Shown here one piece after another: positions 52,011-60,090 of a DNA stretch of 64,000 bases. A model generated the notes under the pieces. That model saw nothing but the letters and a program-made list of their open reading frames with translations. It was not told where the DNA came from and did no database searches. How positions within the stretch are numbered: the first letter of the stretch is position 1; every line of letters starts with the position of its first letter. Source of the stretch: Glycomyces harbinensis (GTDB lineage Bacteria; Actinomycetota; Actinomycetes; Mycobacteriales; Micromonosporaceae); the NCBI RefSeq assembly GCF_900101745.1, contig NZ_FNAD01000001.1, positions 682,001 to 746,000 of the forward strand, written 5' to 3'. Both the position numbers and the translations under genes were made by a program.

Positions 52011-52646
52011 ATGGAACTTTTCGAGATATGGGCGCTGCCCCGGGTCGCCGTGTTCGCCGTGGCCGTCGCCGCCGTCGTGTTCGCCCTCAGGACCGAGCGC
52101 CCGACCGCCGGCCAGATCGCGTGGTACGTCGCGTTCCTCAGCTGGGGCGCCACGCTGTGCATGGGCGGCGGAGGCGAGGGGACCGCAGCGGCGGTGGTCG
52201 GCTTCGCGGTCATGGCGCTGCCGGCGGTCGCCCTCGTCCTGGCGTCGTGGCTCCTGCCGCGCGGCAGGAGCGACACGGTCACCGCCGAGACCGGGCTCCT
52301 CGTGTGCATCGCGGCCTCCATGTGGGCCGCGGGGTTCTCCTACAGCTACGACAACTCGGGGGAGACGGCGCCGGTCGAGCTCCTGGTCTGGTTCCTGTTC
52401 CTGGCCGCCGCGTTCGTCGCGGCCGCGATCCCGCTGCCGTCCAGGCGGATCGCCTACGGCGCGGCGGCGCTCACCTGCGTGGTGCTGGGGGTCTTCCGCG
52501 AGTGGCTGCTGTGGTCGGAGACCGGGCAGCACCCCGACATCCCGTTCAACGACGACTACCTGGTCGCGGCCGTGTACGTCGGCATCCCCCTGATCGGCGT
52601 GGCGTTGCAGCTGCTGTGGTGGGCGAGGCGGCGCCGGCGCGGATAG
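52011..52646 (+). CDS. Membrane protein of unknown function
   Basis: A 211-residue protein with six or seven hydrophobic helices and a terminal cluster of arginines (WWARRRRRG) that marks the inside. I do not recognise a family. The ATG at 52011 is chosen since the first helix follows within a few residues; a frame back to 51879 would add 44 basic, poorly hydrophobic residues. It lies alone between the divergent protease gene and a convergent MFS gene. It may sense or transport a small ligand, but nothing in the sequence proves this. Confidence 0.65.
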   Translation: MELFEIWALPRVAVFAVAVAAVVFALRTERPTAGQIAWYVAFLSWGATLCMGGGGEGTAAAVVGFAVMALPAVALVLASWLLPRGRSDTVTAETGLLVCIAASMWAAGFSYSYDNSGETAPVELLVWFLFLAAAFVAAAIPLPSRRIAYGAAALTCVVLGVFREWLLWSETGQHPDIPFNDDYLVAAVYVGIPLIGVALQLLWWARRRRRG

Positions 52647-52696
52647 GCGGTTCTGGAGCCGTCCCGGTCCGCCGTTCAGGCGGCGGTCGCGGCGGG

Positions 52697-53902
52697 TCAG
52701 TCGGTGCGGTAGACGAGCGGGAAGGCGCGGCGGCGGGCCGCGACGACCAGGACGAGGACCGGGACGCCGAGGACGGCCACGGTCCAGGGCAGCGCGATCG
52801 GGCCGTGCCAGACCAGGAGGAGGCCGCCGAGGGCGCCGCCGGCCGCGGTGGCGGCGTTCCACAGGGTCACGACGGCGGCCTGGACCTCGTCGGCGGCCTT
52901 CGCGCCGGCCAGTCCGGCGGCGGTCTGGAGGAGGGTGGGGACGCCGCCGTGGCCCAGGCCCCACAGGGCGACCGCGGCGTAGACGAGGAGCGGGTCGTCG
53001 GTCAGGACGGCGAGTCCGGTGGCGGCCAGGGCGACCAGGGCCGCGGCGGCGATGGCGAGGTGGCGCAGCCGCCGGTCGATGCGGGCGCCGACGACCCAGA
53101 TGCCGAGGATCGAGGCGACGCCGAAGACCAGCAGGACCGTGTCGATGTCGCCGCCCATGCCGAGGTGCTCGAGGTAGGTCGCGATATAGGTGTAGAGCAC
53201 GTTGTAGGCGATCACGTAGAGGGCGATGACGGCCAGGATCGCGGGCACGCCGGGGAGGGCGATCGCGCGCAGGACCGGGGTGCGGTGCTCGGCGCGGCGG
53301 CCCGGGAAGTCGGGGACGACGGTGATGATCCAGGCCGTCGCGGCGAGGGCGAGCGCGGACATGACCGCGAAGGACGCCCTCCACCCGATGGCGCCGCCCA
53401 TGAACGTCCCGGCGGGGACGCCGAGAGCGAGGGCGAGCGGGATGCCGGCCATGACGACGGCGATGGCCTTGCCCTGCAAGGCGGGCGGGGCCATGCGGCG
53501 GGCGTAGCCGACCATGATCGCCCAGGAGAGTCCGGCGGCCGTGCCGGCGACGAAGCGCGCGGCCATGGTCAGGGCGTAGTCGTCGGAGACGGCGGTGAGG
53601 GTGTTGGCGGCGAGGAAGCCGCCCATGGCGAGCAGGAGCACCGGTCTGCGGCCCCATCCGGCGGTGAGGGTCGCCAGCGGGATCACCGTCAGCGCGGTGC
53701 CGACGGCGTAGACGGTGACGGCCTGGCCCATGGCGGAGGCGCTGACGCCGAGGTCGGCGCGCATCCCGGGGAGGAGGCCGGCGGGGAGGGCCTCGGTGAT
53801 GACGGTGATGAACACGGCCGTGGAGAGCGCCAGGAGGCCGGAGAGGGGCAGGCGGGCCGGGGCGGGCGCGTCCGCGGTGGTCGCGGTGGTCGTTCGACTC
53901 AT
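52697..53902 (-). CDS. MFS transporter, DHA1/AraJ-like
   Basis: A 401-residue permease with twelve helices. The loop 2-3 motif appears as LTAGWGRRPVLL, and the segment GFLAANTLTAVSDDY follows as in the DHA1 drug/sugar efflux group. Helices 4-5 have RFVAGTAAGLSWAIMVGYARRM. It is divergent from a MerR-type gene, and their shared promoter holds a 22-bp palindrome, so it should be activated by that regulator when a substrate such as a toxic compound is present. ATG at 53902 lies close to the palindrome, which predicts a short leader. Confidence 0.88.
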   Translation of the reverse strand: MSRTTTATTADAPAPARLPLSGLLALSTAVFITVITEALPAGLLPGMRADLGVSASAMGQAVTVYAVGTALTVIPLATLTAGWGRRPVLLLAMGGFLAANTLTAVSDDYALTMAARFVAGTAAGLSWAIMVGYARRMAPPALQGKAIAVVMAGIPLALALGVPAGTFMGGAIGWRASFAVMSALALAATAWIITVVPDFPGRRAEHRTPVLRAIALPGVPAILAVIALYVIAYNVLYTYIATYLEHLGMGGDIDTVLLVFGVASILGIWVVGARIDRRLRHLAIAAAALVALAATGLAVLTDDPLLVYAAVALWGLGHGGVPTLLQTAAGLAGAKAADEVQAAVVTLWNAATAAGGALGGLLLVWHGPIALPWTVAVLGVPVLVLVVAARRRAFPLVYRTD

Positions 53903-53917
53903 GCGGTCTAGTGTTGA

Positions 53918-53939
53918 ACCTTGACACTAATGTCAAGGT
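53918..53939. promoter_or_regulatory. MerR-type operator in the MFS/MerR promoter
   Basis: A perfect palindrome: ACCTTGACA, 4 nt, TGTCAAGGT. Both arms contain TTGACA-like -35 elements on opposite strands, as expected for a MerR-family site that overlaps divergent promoters. Confidence 0.75.
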
Positions 53940-53967
53940 CCATGGCGAATGCGGTGAGGTGGCCCAC

Positions 53968-54345
53968 ATGAGGATCGGCGAGCTGGCGGAGCGCACCGGC
54001 GCGTCGCCGCGGCTGCTGCGCTACTACGAGCAGCACGGGCTCATCACCGCCGAGCGCTCGCCGAACGGCTACCGCCATTTCGGCGAGGACGACGTGGCGC
54101 GGGTCGGCCGGGTCCGGGACCTGCTGGAGGCGGGCATCCCGATCAAGATCATCAAGCTGATCCTGCCGTGCCTGTCGGGAGGCGAGGACATCCACTTCCC
54201 CGTGCCCGACCCCGGGCTGCTCGCGCAGCTCGAGGAGCAGCGCGACCGCATGACCCGCAAGGCCGAGTGCGTGCTGAAGAACCGCGACGCGATAGCCGCG
54301 TACCTCGACCGGGTGCGCGGTCCGGCCGAACCCGCGCGCGACTGA
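53968..54345 (+). CDS. MerR-family transcriptional regulator
   Basis: A 125-residue regulator. It starts MRIGELAERTGASPRLLRYYEQ, the typical MerR helix-turn-helix, followed by GYRHFGEDDVARVGRVRDLLEAGIPI and a short coiled helix. The single mid-protein cysteine (ILPCLSGGED) and one near the end (AECVLK) do not form a clear metal site, so it is more likely a sensor of an organic molecule. The ATG at 53968 has GAGGTGG upstream. It should control the divergent MFS gene from the palindrome at 53918-53939. Confidence 0.92.
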   Translation: MRIGELAERTGASPRLLRYYEQHGLITAERSPNGYRHFGEDDVARVGRVRDLLEAGIPIKIIKLILPCLSGGEDIHFPVPDPGLLAQLEEQRDRMTRKAECVLKNRDAIAAYLDRVRGPAEPARD

Positions 54346-54366
54346 GCGCGGGCCCGGCCGGGTCCC

Positions 54367-55224
54367 TCACGCTCGGGACCAGGCGCCTTCGGCGGCGGCG
54401 CGGGCGGCCCAGTCGGCGAAGGCGACCGGCTCGCGGCCGAGGACCTGGGAGACGCCGTCGGCCACGTCCTCGATCTTGCCTTCGCGCATCACCTGGAACA
54501 TGACGTTGAGGAACGCGATGAGATCGGCGGGCAGGCCCATGGCCCGCATCGCGGCGTCGTGGTCCTCGGGGCTCTCCGTGTGGAAGGCGACGGCATTGCC
54601 GGAGGCCTTCGCGATGACGTCCATGGCCTCGGCGAACGGCAGCGACTCGGGTCCGCTCAGTTCGTAGACCCTGCCGTGGTGGCCGTCCTCGGTCAGGACC
54701 GCGGCCGCGACCGCGGCGATGTCGTCCACGTCGATGAACGGCTCCACGACGCCTTCGACGGGCAGCGCCAGGTCTCCGGCCAGGAGCGCGTCCCGGTAGT
54801 CGCCCTCGCTGAAGTTCTGGTTGAAGTTGTTGGCCTGCAAGACGGTCCATTCGAGGCCCGAGGCCTGCACGGCGTTCTGCGCGGCGTGCATCCCGACGGC
54901 TTCGGGTCCGACGCCCGCCGCCTCGGTGACGACGTGGATGCGCCGGCCCGACTGGGAGACCAGGCGGCGCACGCCCGCCTCGGCGGCCGCGGCCGCGAAG
55001 GCGTCGGCGGGGAACGGCTCGTCCGGCGGGATCAGGTAGACCGCGGCGACGCCGTCGAGGGCCGCGGCCCAGGTCGAGTCGTCGTGCCAGTCGAAGGGGA
55101 TCGGGGTGCGGCGCGAGACGGCGCGCACGTCGTGCCCGGCCGCTTGCAGCAGCGGGACGAGGCGGCGGCCGACCTTGCCGGTGGCGCCGGTGACGAGGAT
55201 GGTGCCGGTGGTTTCGATGCTCAT
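54367..55224 (-). CDS. NmrA-like NAD(P)-binding protein (atypical SDR)
   Basis: A 285-residue protein. The N-terminal nucleotide loop is LVTGATGKVGRRLV; VRAVSRR follows strand 2, and the middle (VVTEAAGVGPEAVG, then LEWTVLQANNFNQNF) fits the NmrA/azoreductase-type group, whose members sense NADP or reduce quinones. The active-site lysine-tyrosine pair of classical SDRs is not evident. ATG start at 55224 with GGGGGAC upstream. It is convergent with the MerR gene, 21 bp away. Function in the cell unknown. Confidence 0.85.
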   Translation of the reverse strand: MSIETTGTILVTGATGKVGRRLVPLLQAAGHDVRAVSRRTPIPFDWHDDSTWAAALDGVAAVYLIPPDEPFPADAFAAAAAEAGVRRLVSQSGRRIHVVTEAAGVGPEAVGMHAAQNAVQASGLEWTVLQANNFNQNFSEGDYRDALLAGDLALPVEGVVEPFIDVDDIAAVAAAVLTEDGHHGRVYELSGPESLPFAEAMDVIAKASGNAVAFHTESPEDHDAAMRAMGLPADLIAFLNVMFQVMREGKIEDVADGVSQVLGREPVAFADWAARAAAEGAWSRA

Positions 55225-55425
55225 GTCCCCCAGTCAAGTCGATGAAGGACTCGAAACCCATCCCCGCGACGCCACGATGGATGCGCGATCGTCTACGACC
55301 GTTTGGAGGAAAGCGAGGAATATCCCGGGCATTCGCCCCGGAAGTCGTCCGGGTGTTGTGGAGACCCTACGAACCGGGCCCGATTCGCCCGGTTCGGCGG
55401 TTGACCGACCGGCGACACTGGCGCT

Positions 55426-55860
55426 ATGGAGTTCCCTGGAATGGACCCGTCGGAGCGGACCGAGCGGCGCCGGCGTTTCGGAGGCCTCGTGGCGCTCGCG
55501 GCCGTTCTCTGGCTGTTCGCCGTGCCGGTCCTCTTCGGCCACGGGCTGGAGGCGGGACTGAGCTTCGCCGGGGACCTGCCGACCGCGGCCGACCAGGCGG
55601 CGGCGGACGGGTACATGCGCGCGGCCGCGATCGTCGCCGTCGCGGGCCCGCTCGCGATCGCCGCACTCGCCGCGCTGGGCCGGCACCGGAGGACGGCGGC
55701 GGTCTTCACGGTCGTCGCGCTGTTCCTCGTGTACATGCTGGCCGTGCAGAGCGGCGTCCGGGACCTGTTCCTCCCGGAGGGCGAGGCGCCCGTCGAGCAG
55801 GAGGGGCCCGGCTACTGCATCGAGCGCAGCGGCGGCGACAACCGCTGCCCCGGCGGCTGA
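55426..55860 (+). CDS. Small membrane protein of unknown function
   Basis: A 144-residue protein with three hydrophobic helices (ALAAVLWLFAVPVLFG, AAAIVAVAGPLAIAALAAL, AVFTVVALFLVYMLAV) and a short extracellular tail with two cysteines (GYCIERSGGDNRCPGG). The ATG at 55426 and an ATG six codons on are both possible. It ends 1 bp before the convergent WYL gene stop. No family recognised. Confidence 0.65.
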   Translation: MEFPGMDPSERTERRRRFGGLVALAAVLWLFAVPVLFGHGLEAGLSFAGDLPTAADQAAADGYMRAAAIVAVAGPLAIAALAALGRHRRTAAVFTVVALFLVYMLAVQSGVRDLFLPEGEAPVEQEGPGYCIERSGGDNRCPGG

Positions 55861-55861
55861 G

Positions 55862-56821
55862 CTACGGCGGCGGTCCGGCCGCTTCGGCGTAGCGCTCGGC
55901 CAGGCGGCGCAGGAGGTCGCGCAGTTCCGGCGGGCTCTCGACGGTGAAGGGCACGTCGAGCGAGCTGACGTAGTTCACCAGGTCCGGCAGGGAGTCGCTG
56001 CCGGTGCGCAGCAGGCACTCCTCGTCGGACACCGGTTCGAGCAGGCCGCTGCCGGGCGGCAGCGCCTCGGCCGCGGCTTCGGCCGACATCCGCAGCCGGA
56101 TGCGCGCCCGGTGCCTCCAGGCGTCCCGGCCGATCCCCCGCAGGACGTGGTCCACCGCGTCCTCGGGCGGGTCCTTCGGGGCGAACCCCGGGCCGTTGGG
56201 GGTCCGCGGCGCGATGCGGTCGGCGCGGAAGGTCCGCCAGTCGCCGCGGTCGACGTCCCAGGCGAGGAGGTACCAGCGCCGTCCGGTGTAGACCAGGCGG
56301 TGCGGCTCGGCCCGCCGCCGCGTCTCCTCCCCCGCCCGGTCGAGGTAGTCGAAGCGCAGCTGCTCGCGGCGGTGGATCGCCTCGGCGATAGCGGTGAGGG
56401 TCGCCGCGGGCACGGTCGGTCCCGACGCGGCGGCCGAGGCGGTCGCCGAGCGCAGCACGTCGATGCGGCGGCGCAGGCGCGAGGGCATGGTCTGCTCGAG
56501 CTTCACCAGCGCCCGCAGTGAGGTCTCCTCGATCCCGGCCACCGAGCCCGAGGCGGCCGCGCGCAGCCCCACGGCGACGGCGATCGCCTCCTCGTCGTCG
56601 AGCAGCAGGGGCGGCACGGCGTTCCCCGCTTCGAGGCGGTACCCGCCCGCGACCCCGGGCGTCGAACCGACCCGGTATCCGAGGCGGCGCAGGCGGTCGA
56701 CGTCGCTGCGCACGGTCCGGGTCGTCACGTCCAGGCGTTCGGCCAGCGCCGCGCCCGTCCATTCGCGCTGCGCCTGCAAGAGGGCGAGGACGCGCAGCAG
56801 CCGCGCGGAGGTCTCCAACAT
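55862..56821 (-). CDS. WYL-domain transcriptional regulator (YafY type)
   Basis: A 319-residue regulator. The N-terminal HTH_11 winged helix is LLRVLALLQAQREWTGAALAERLDVTTRTVRSDVDRLR; the WYL domain in the middle has FDYLDRAGEETRRRAEPHRLVYTGRRWYLLAWD and RTFRADRI, the pattern that binds small ligands or nucleic acids; a C-terminal WCX-like part follows. The ATG at 56821 is chosen, since the alternative at 56863 would start inside a palindrome. It is divergent from a VOC gene and should bind the 9-bp palindrome at 56841-56863. Confidence 0.9.
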   Translation of the reverse strand: MLETSARLLRVLALLQAQREWTGAALAERLDVTTRTVRSDVDRLRRLGYRVGSTPGVAGGYRLEAGNAVPPLLLDDEEAIAVAVGLRAAASGSVAGIEETSLRALVKLEQTMPSRLRRRIDVLRSATASAAASGPTVPAATLTAIAEAIHRREQLRFDYLDRAGEETRRRAEPHRLVYTGRRWYLLAWDVDRGDWRTFRADRIAPRTPNGPGFAPKDPPEDAVDHVLRGIGRDAWRHRARIRLRMSAEAAAEALPPGSGLLEPVSDEECLLRTGSDSLPDLVNYVSSLDVPFTVESPPELRDLLRRLAERYAEAAGPPP

Positions 56822-56840
56822 TCCCGAATCATCGCACCTA

Positions 56841-56863
56841 TTGCGGAAGCGAATCTTCCGCAA
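56841..56863. promoter_or_regulatory. Palindrome, probable WYL regulator operator
   Basis: TTGCGGAAG, 5 nt, CTTCCGCAA: a perfect 9-bp palindrome 19 bp upstream of the WYL gene and 43 bp upstream of the VOC gene. Confidence 0.72.
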
Positions 56864-56906
56864 TGGCCTCTACCTTGGGATCGACAACGAGCAACGAGGA
56901 GCCGTC

Positions 56907-57311
56907 ATGATTCGCGGACTGTCGACCATCACCTACTTCGCCGAGGACCTGGAGGCCGCCAAGGCCTGGTACACCGAACTCCTGGGCCTGCCGCCGTACT
57001 TCGAGGTCGCGGACGGGTACATCGAGTTCCGCGTCGGCGACTACCTGCATGAGCTGGGGATCGTCAAGGGCAGCTGGGCGCCGCACGACATGGGCGCCGC
57101 GCCGGGCGGGGAGATCGCGAACTGGCACGTGGACGACCTCGACGCCGCGATCGAGCGGATGACCGCCCTGGGAGCCGAGGAGTACGAGCCCAAGACCGTG
57201 CGCGGGCCCGGGTTCGTGACCGCGTCCTTCGTGGACCCGTTCGGGAACGTCTTCGGCCTCATGTACAACCAGCACTACCTGGACGTGCTCGCCGCGCGGG
57301 AGGCGTCGTGA
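56907..57311 (+). CDS. VOC-family (glyoxalase/bleomycin-resistance fold) protein
   Basis: A 134-residue protein of the vicinal oxygen chelate fold. It starts IRGLSTITYFAEDLEAAKAWYTELLGL and has a second beta-alpha-beta-beta-beta repeat (NWHVDDLDAAIERMTALG, then VDPFGNVFGLMYN). The family holds glyoxalases, dioxygenases and drug-binding proteins; the metal ligands are not clear here. The ATG at 56907 has GAGGAG upstream. It is the first gene after the WYL palindrome and overlaps the next gene by 4 bp. Confidence 0.88.
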   Translation: MIRGLSTITYFAEDLEAAKAWYTELLGLPPYFEVADGYIEFRVGDYLHELGIVKGSWAPHDMGAAPGGEIANWHVDDLDAAIERMTALGAEEYEPKTVRGPGFVTASFVDPFGNVFGLMYNQHYLDVLAAREAS

Positions 57312-57652
57312 CCGTGCTCGACTTCCCCGACGCCGCCGCATGGGAGGCCTGGCTCCGGGAGCATCACGGCGAGGGCGAGGCCTGGCTGCGGATCGGGAAG
57401 GAGTCGTCCCCGGCAGGGCGCCTGCGGATCGGCCCGGCGCTGGAGTCGGCGCTGTGCTTCGGGTGGATCGACGGGCACCGCAAGGCGCTCGACGGCGACT
57501 CGTTCCTCCAGCGGTACTCGCCGCGCCGGGCCCGCAGCCCGTGGTCGGCGCGCAACCGGGGCATCGCCGAAGCGCTCGTCGGGGCCGGGCGGATGCGCCC
57601 GCCCGGGCACGCGGCGATCGCGGCGGCGCGGGACGACGGGCGGTGGCCCTGA
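57308..57652 (+). CDS. YdeI/OmpD-associated family protein
   Basis: A 114-residue protein that starts VLDFPDAAAWEAWLREHH, with the segments LESALCFGWIDGHRKALDGDSFLQRYSPRRARSPWSARN that define the YdeI/OmdA-like family. Related proteins are linked to peptide or bacteriocin tolerance, but the biochemical role is not known. It is shorter than many members (about 190 residues), which carry a C-terminal helix region that is missing here; the sequence ends soon after GRMRPPGHAAI. GTG start in a 4-bp overlap with the VOC gene, so the two are cotranslated. Confidence 0.82.
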   Translation: MTVLDFPDAAAWEAWLREHHGEGEAWLRIGKESSPAGRLRIGPALESALCFGWIDGHRKALDGDSFLQRYSPRRARSPWSARNRGIAEALVGAGRMRPPGHAAIAAARDDGRWP

Positions 57653-57717
57653 GGGGCCGGGCCCGGGCCGGGCGGGGGCTGCCGGGATGATGGCGGGGTT
57701 CGCGCGGAGGAGGAACC

Positions 57718-58878
57718 ATGAACGGACCCGGCCAGGCCCGGCGGCCCCAGACCACGATCTTCACGCTGATGTCGGCGCTCGCGCAGGAGCACGGCGCGGT
57801 GAACCTGGGGCAGGGCTTCCCCGACGAGTCCGGGCCCGCGCACATCGTCGAGGCGGCCGCGGCCGCCATGCGCGAGGGCCGCAACCAGTACCCGCCGATG
57901 CCCGGCATTCCCGAACTGCGCCAGGCGATCAGCGAGCACCAGCGCCACTGGTACGGACTGGAGCCCGACCCGGGCGACGGCGTCGTGGTCACCGCCGGCG
58001 CCTCGGAGGCGATCGCGGCGTCGATGCTGGCCCTGGTCGAACCCGGCGACGAGGTGATCGCGTTCGAACCGTGCTACGACTCCTACAAGGCGTGCATCGA
58101 GATGGCCGGCGGCGTCCTGGTGCCGGTGCGCCTGGAGGCGCCCGGCTACCGGCCCGACCGCGAACGGCTCCGCGCGGCCGTGACCGCGCGAACCCGCGTG
58201 ATCCTGGTGAACTCGCCGCACAACCCCACCGGCACCGTGTTCACGCGCGCCGAGCTGGAGGCCGTCGCGGCGCTCGCGGTCGGGAACGACCTGGTCGCGG
58301 TGACCGACGAGGTGTACGAGCACCTGGTGTTCGACGGCCGCGAGCACGTGCCGCTCGCGACGCTGCCGGGCATGTGGGACCGGACGGTCACCATCGGCTC
58401 GGGCGGGAAGACCTTCTCGCTCACGGGCTGGAAGATCGGCTGGGCCTCAGGGCCCGCGCACCTGGTCGACCGGGTCAAGGCCGTGAAGCAGTACCTGTCG
58501 TTCGCGTCGGGCACGCCGTTCCAGTACGGGATCGCCACCGCGCTCGCCTCCGGGGACGAGTACTACCGCGACCTGCTCGAGGGCTACCAGCGCCGCCGCG
58601 ACCTGCTGGCCGACGGCCTGGCGGACCTGGGCTTCACCGTGCACCGCCCCGAGGGCACCTACTTCGTGACCACCGGCGTCGAGGCGTTCGGCTACGAGGA
58701 CGGCATGGCGTTTTGCCTCGCGCTGCCCGAGAAGTGCGGCGTCGTCGCGGTCCCGAACCAGGTCTTCTACGCGGACGGGCAGGTGGCGCGCCCCGAAGTC
58801 CGGTTCACCTTCTGCAAGCCCGAAGCGGTCATCGAGGACGGGCTCGAACGGCTGCGCCGAGGGCTGGGACGCATGTGA
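57718..58878 (+). CDS. Pyridoxal-phosphate aminotransferase, class I/II
   Basis: A 386-residue fold-type I aminotransferase. The phosphate-binding and substrate parts include NLGQGFPDESG, QYPPMPGIPELRQAI, TAGASEAIAASMLALV and NSPHNPTGTVF; the PLP lysine is in GSGGKTFSLTGWKIG near residue 230, and a final arginine is in PEVRFTFCK. These motifs fit the group of DapC-type succinyldiaminopimelate aminotransferases, kynurenine aminotransferases and methionine (YbdL-like) aminotransferases; which of these it is cannot be told. AGGAGGAA lies 3 nt before the ATG. It may follow the VOC-YdeI pair at 65 bp. Confidence 0.9.
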   Translation: MNGPGQARRPQTTIFTLMSALAQEHGAVNLGQGFPDESGPAHIVEAAAAAMREGRNQYPPMPGIPELRQAISEHQRHWYGLEPDPGDGVVVTAGASEAIAASMLALVEPGDEVIAFEPCYDSYKACIEMAGGVLVPVRLEAPGYRPDRERLRAAVTARTRVILVNSPHNPTGTVFTRAELEAVAALAVGNDLVAVTDEVYEHLVFDGREHVPLATLPGMWDRTVTIGSGGKTFSLTGWKIGWASGPAHLVDRVKAVKQYLSFASGTPFQYGIATALASGDEYYRDLLEGYQRRRDLLADGLADLGFTVHRPEGTYFVTTGVEAFGYEDGMAFCLALPEKCGVVAVPNQVFYADGQVARPEVRFTFCKPEAVIEDGLERLRRGLGRM

Positions 58879-58934
58879 GGGAACGGGCCCGCGGACGGTA
58901 GGGTGCTTCACATGCCCACCATGCAGCTTCCCCC

Positions 58935-58994
58935 GCCCGCCGTTTAAGGCGGGCATCTGATTCCATTGCCGCGCGCCGCTTTACGACGGCGCGC
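58935..58994 (+). terminator. Two tandem hairpins after the aminotransferase gene
   Basis: GCCCGCC-GTTTAA-GGCGGGC (58935-58954) and GCGCGCCG-8 nt-CGGCGCGC (58971-58994). They lie between the aminotransferase stop and the EamA gene start and may end transcription or act as a leader. Confidence 0.5.
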
Positions 58995-59052
58995 GTGACG
59001 GTCGTGCCCGCAGACGAGAGCACTGTTTCCTCGACTCTCCTCTGGAGCACTC

Positions 59053-60027
59053 ATGTCAACCGTCCGACCGATCCTCGACGCGCCCTCCGCGCGCGAGGTC
59101 GCAGCCGGGTCCGCCAGGCGCGGCCTCGCCTTCCTCACCGTCACCGGGCTCGCCTGGGGCACCACCGGCGCCGCCGCCGACCTCATCTACCGCGCCGGGG
59201 ACCTCGGCCCCGCGGCCGTCTCGTTCTGGCGCCACCTCGGCGGCCTCGCACTGCTCCTGGCCTTCACCGCGGTCAGGCCGCGCAAGAGGCGGGACCGACC
59301 GGCGAAGGCCGCTTCGACCAGGCCGCTCCCCCGCCGGGCCGCGCTGCTGATCTGCGTGGGCGTCGGCATGGCGGTCTTCCAGACCGCCTACTTCGCGGCC
59401 GTGGAGGCCACCGGCGTCGCGGCGGCCACGCTGCTGACGCTGGGGTCCGGTCCGATCCTCACCGCCGTCGGCAGCCGGCTCCTCCTCGGGGAGCGGCTCG
59501 GACGCGGCGGGCTCGTCGCCGTGGCCGGGGCGCTCGCCGGACTCGCCGTCCTGGTGGGCGGCAACGCGCCCGGCGTCGTCGAGCCGTCCGGCGTCGCGTT
59601 CTCGCTGGTGTCGGCCGCCGGGTACGCGGCGGTGACGCTCCTGGGCCGCCTCACCGGGCGCTCCGGCGACGGCGAGGACCCGTTCACGCTCACCATGTGG
59701 TCCTTCGGGATCGGCGCGGCCGTGCTGCTGGTGCCCGCCTGGCTCGAAGGGCTCGCGCCGCAGGGCGACGGCGCGTTGCGGACGGTGCTGATCCTGGCCT
59801 ACCTCGCGGCGTTCACCACCGCGCTGGCGTACCCGTTCTACTTCGCGGGCACCGCCCTGGTGCGGGCGACGACGGCCTCGGTCATGATGCTCATCGAGCC
59901 GGTCACGGCCGCGTTCCTGGCGGTCGCGTTCCTCGGCGAGCCGTTCACGGTCGCGACCGGGGCGGGTTCGCTGATCCTGCTCGGGTCGATCGCGTCGCTC
60001 GCCGCGGCCGAGTCGCGCCGGACGTAG
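59053..60027 (+). CDS. EamA-family (DMT) transporter
   Basis: A 324-residue permease with ten helices in two EamA repeats. The first repeat begins GLAWGTTGAAADLIYRAG with a conserved WRHLGGLALLL after it, and includes FQTAYFAAVEATGVAAATLLTLGSGPI; the second ends with IEPVTAAFLAVAFLGE, a family hallmark. An N-terminal stretch of about 25 residues precedes helix 1. The ATG at 59053 has GGAG upstream. Members export amino acids or other metabolites; the substrate here is unknown. It ends before a strong two-way terminator. Confidence 0.88.
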   Translation: MSTVRPILDAPSAREVAAGSARRGLAFLTVTGLAWGTTGAAADLIYRAGDLGPAAVSFWRHLGGLALLLAFTAVRPRKRRDRPAKAASTRPLPRRAALLICVGVGMAVFQTAYFAAVEATGVAAATLLTLGSGPILTAVGSRLLLGERLGRGGLVAVAGALAGLAVLVGGNAPGVVEPSGVAFSLVSAAGYAAVTLLGRLTGRSGDGEDPFTLTMWSFGIGAAVLLVPAWLEGLAPQGDGALRTVLILAYLAAFTTALAYPFYFAGTALVRATTASVMMLIEPVTAAFLAVAFLGEPFTVATGAGSLILLGSIASLAAAESRRT

Positions 60028-60047
60028 CGGGCCGCCGACGCAGCGGA

Positions 60048-60075
60048 AGAGGGCCGGTCGAACGACCGGCCCTCT
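60048..60075. terminator. Bidirectional terminator between EamA and uppP
   Basis: A perfect 12-bp stem (AGAGGGCCGGTC / GACCGGCCCTCT) with a GAAC tetraloop and short T/A flanks on both sides, between convergent genes. Confidence 0.85.
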
Positions 60076-60090
60076 TTGCGCGCGTTGGGG

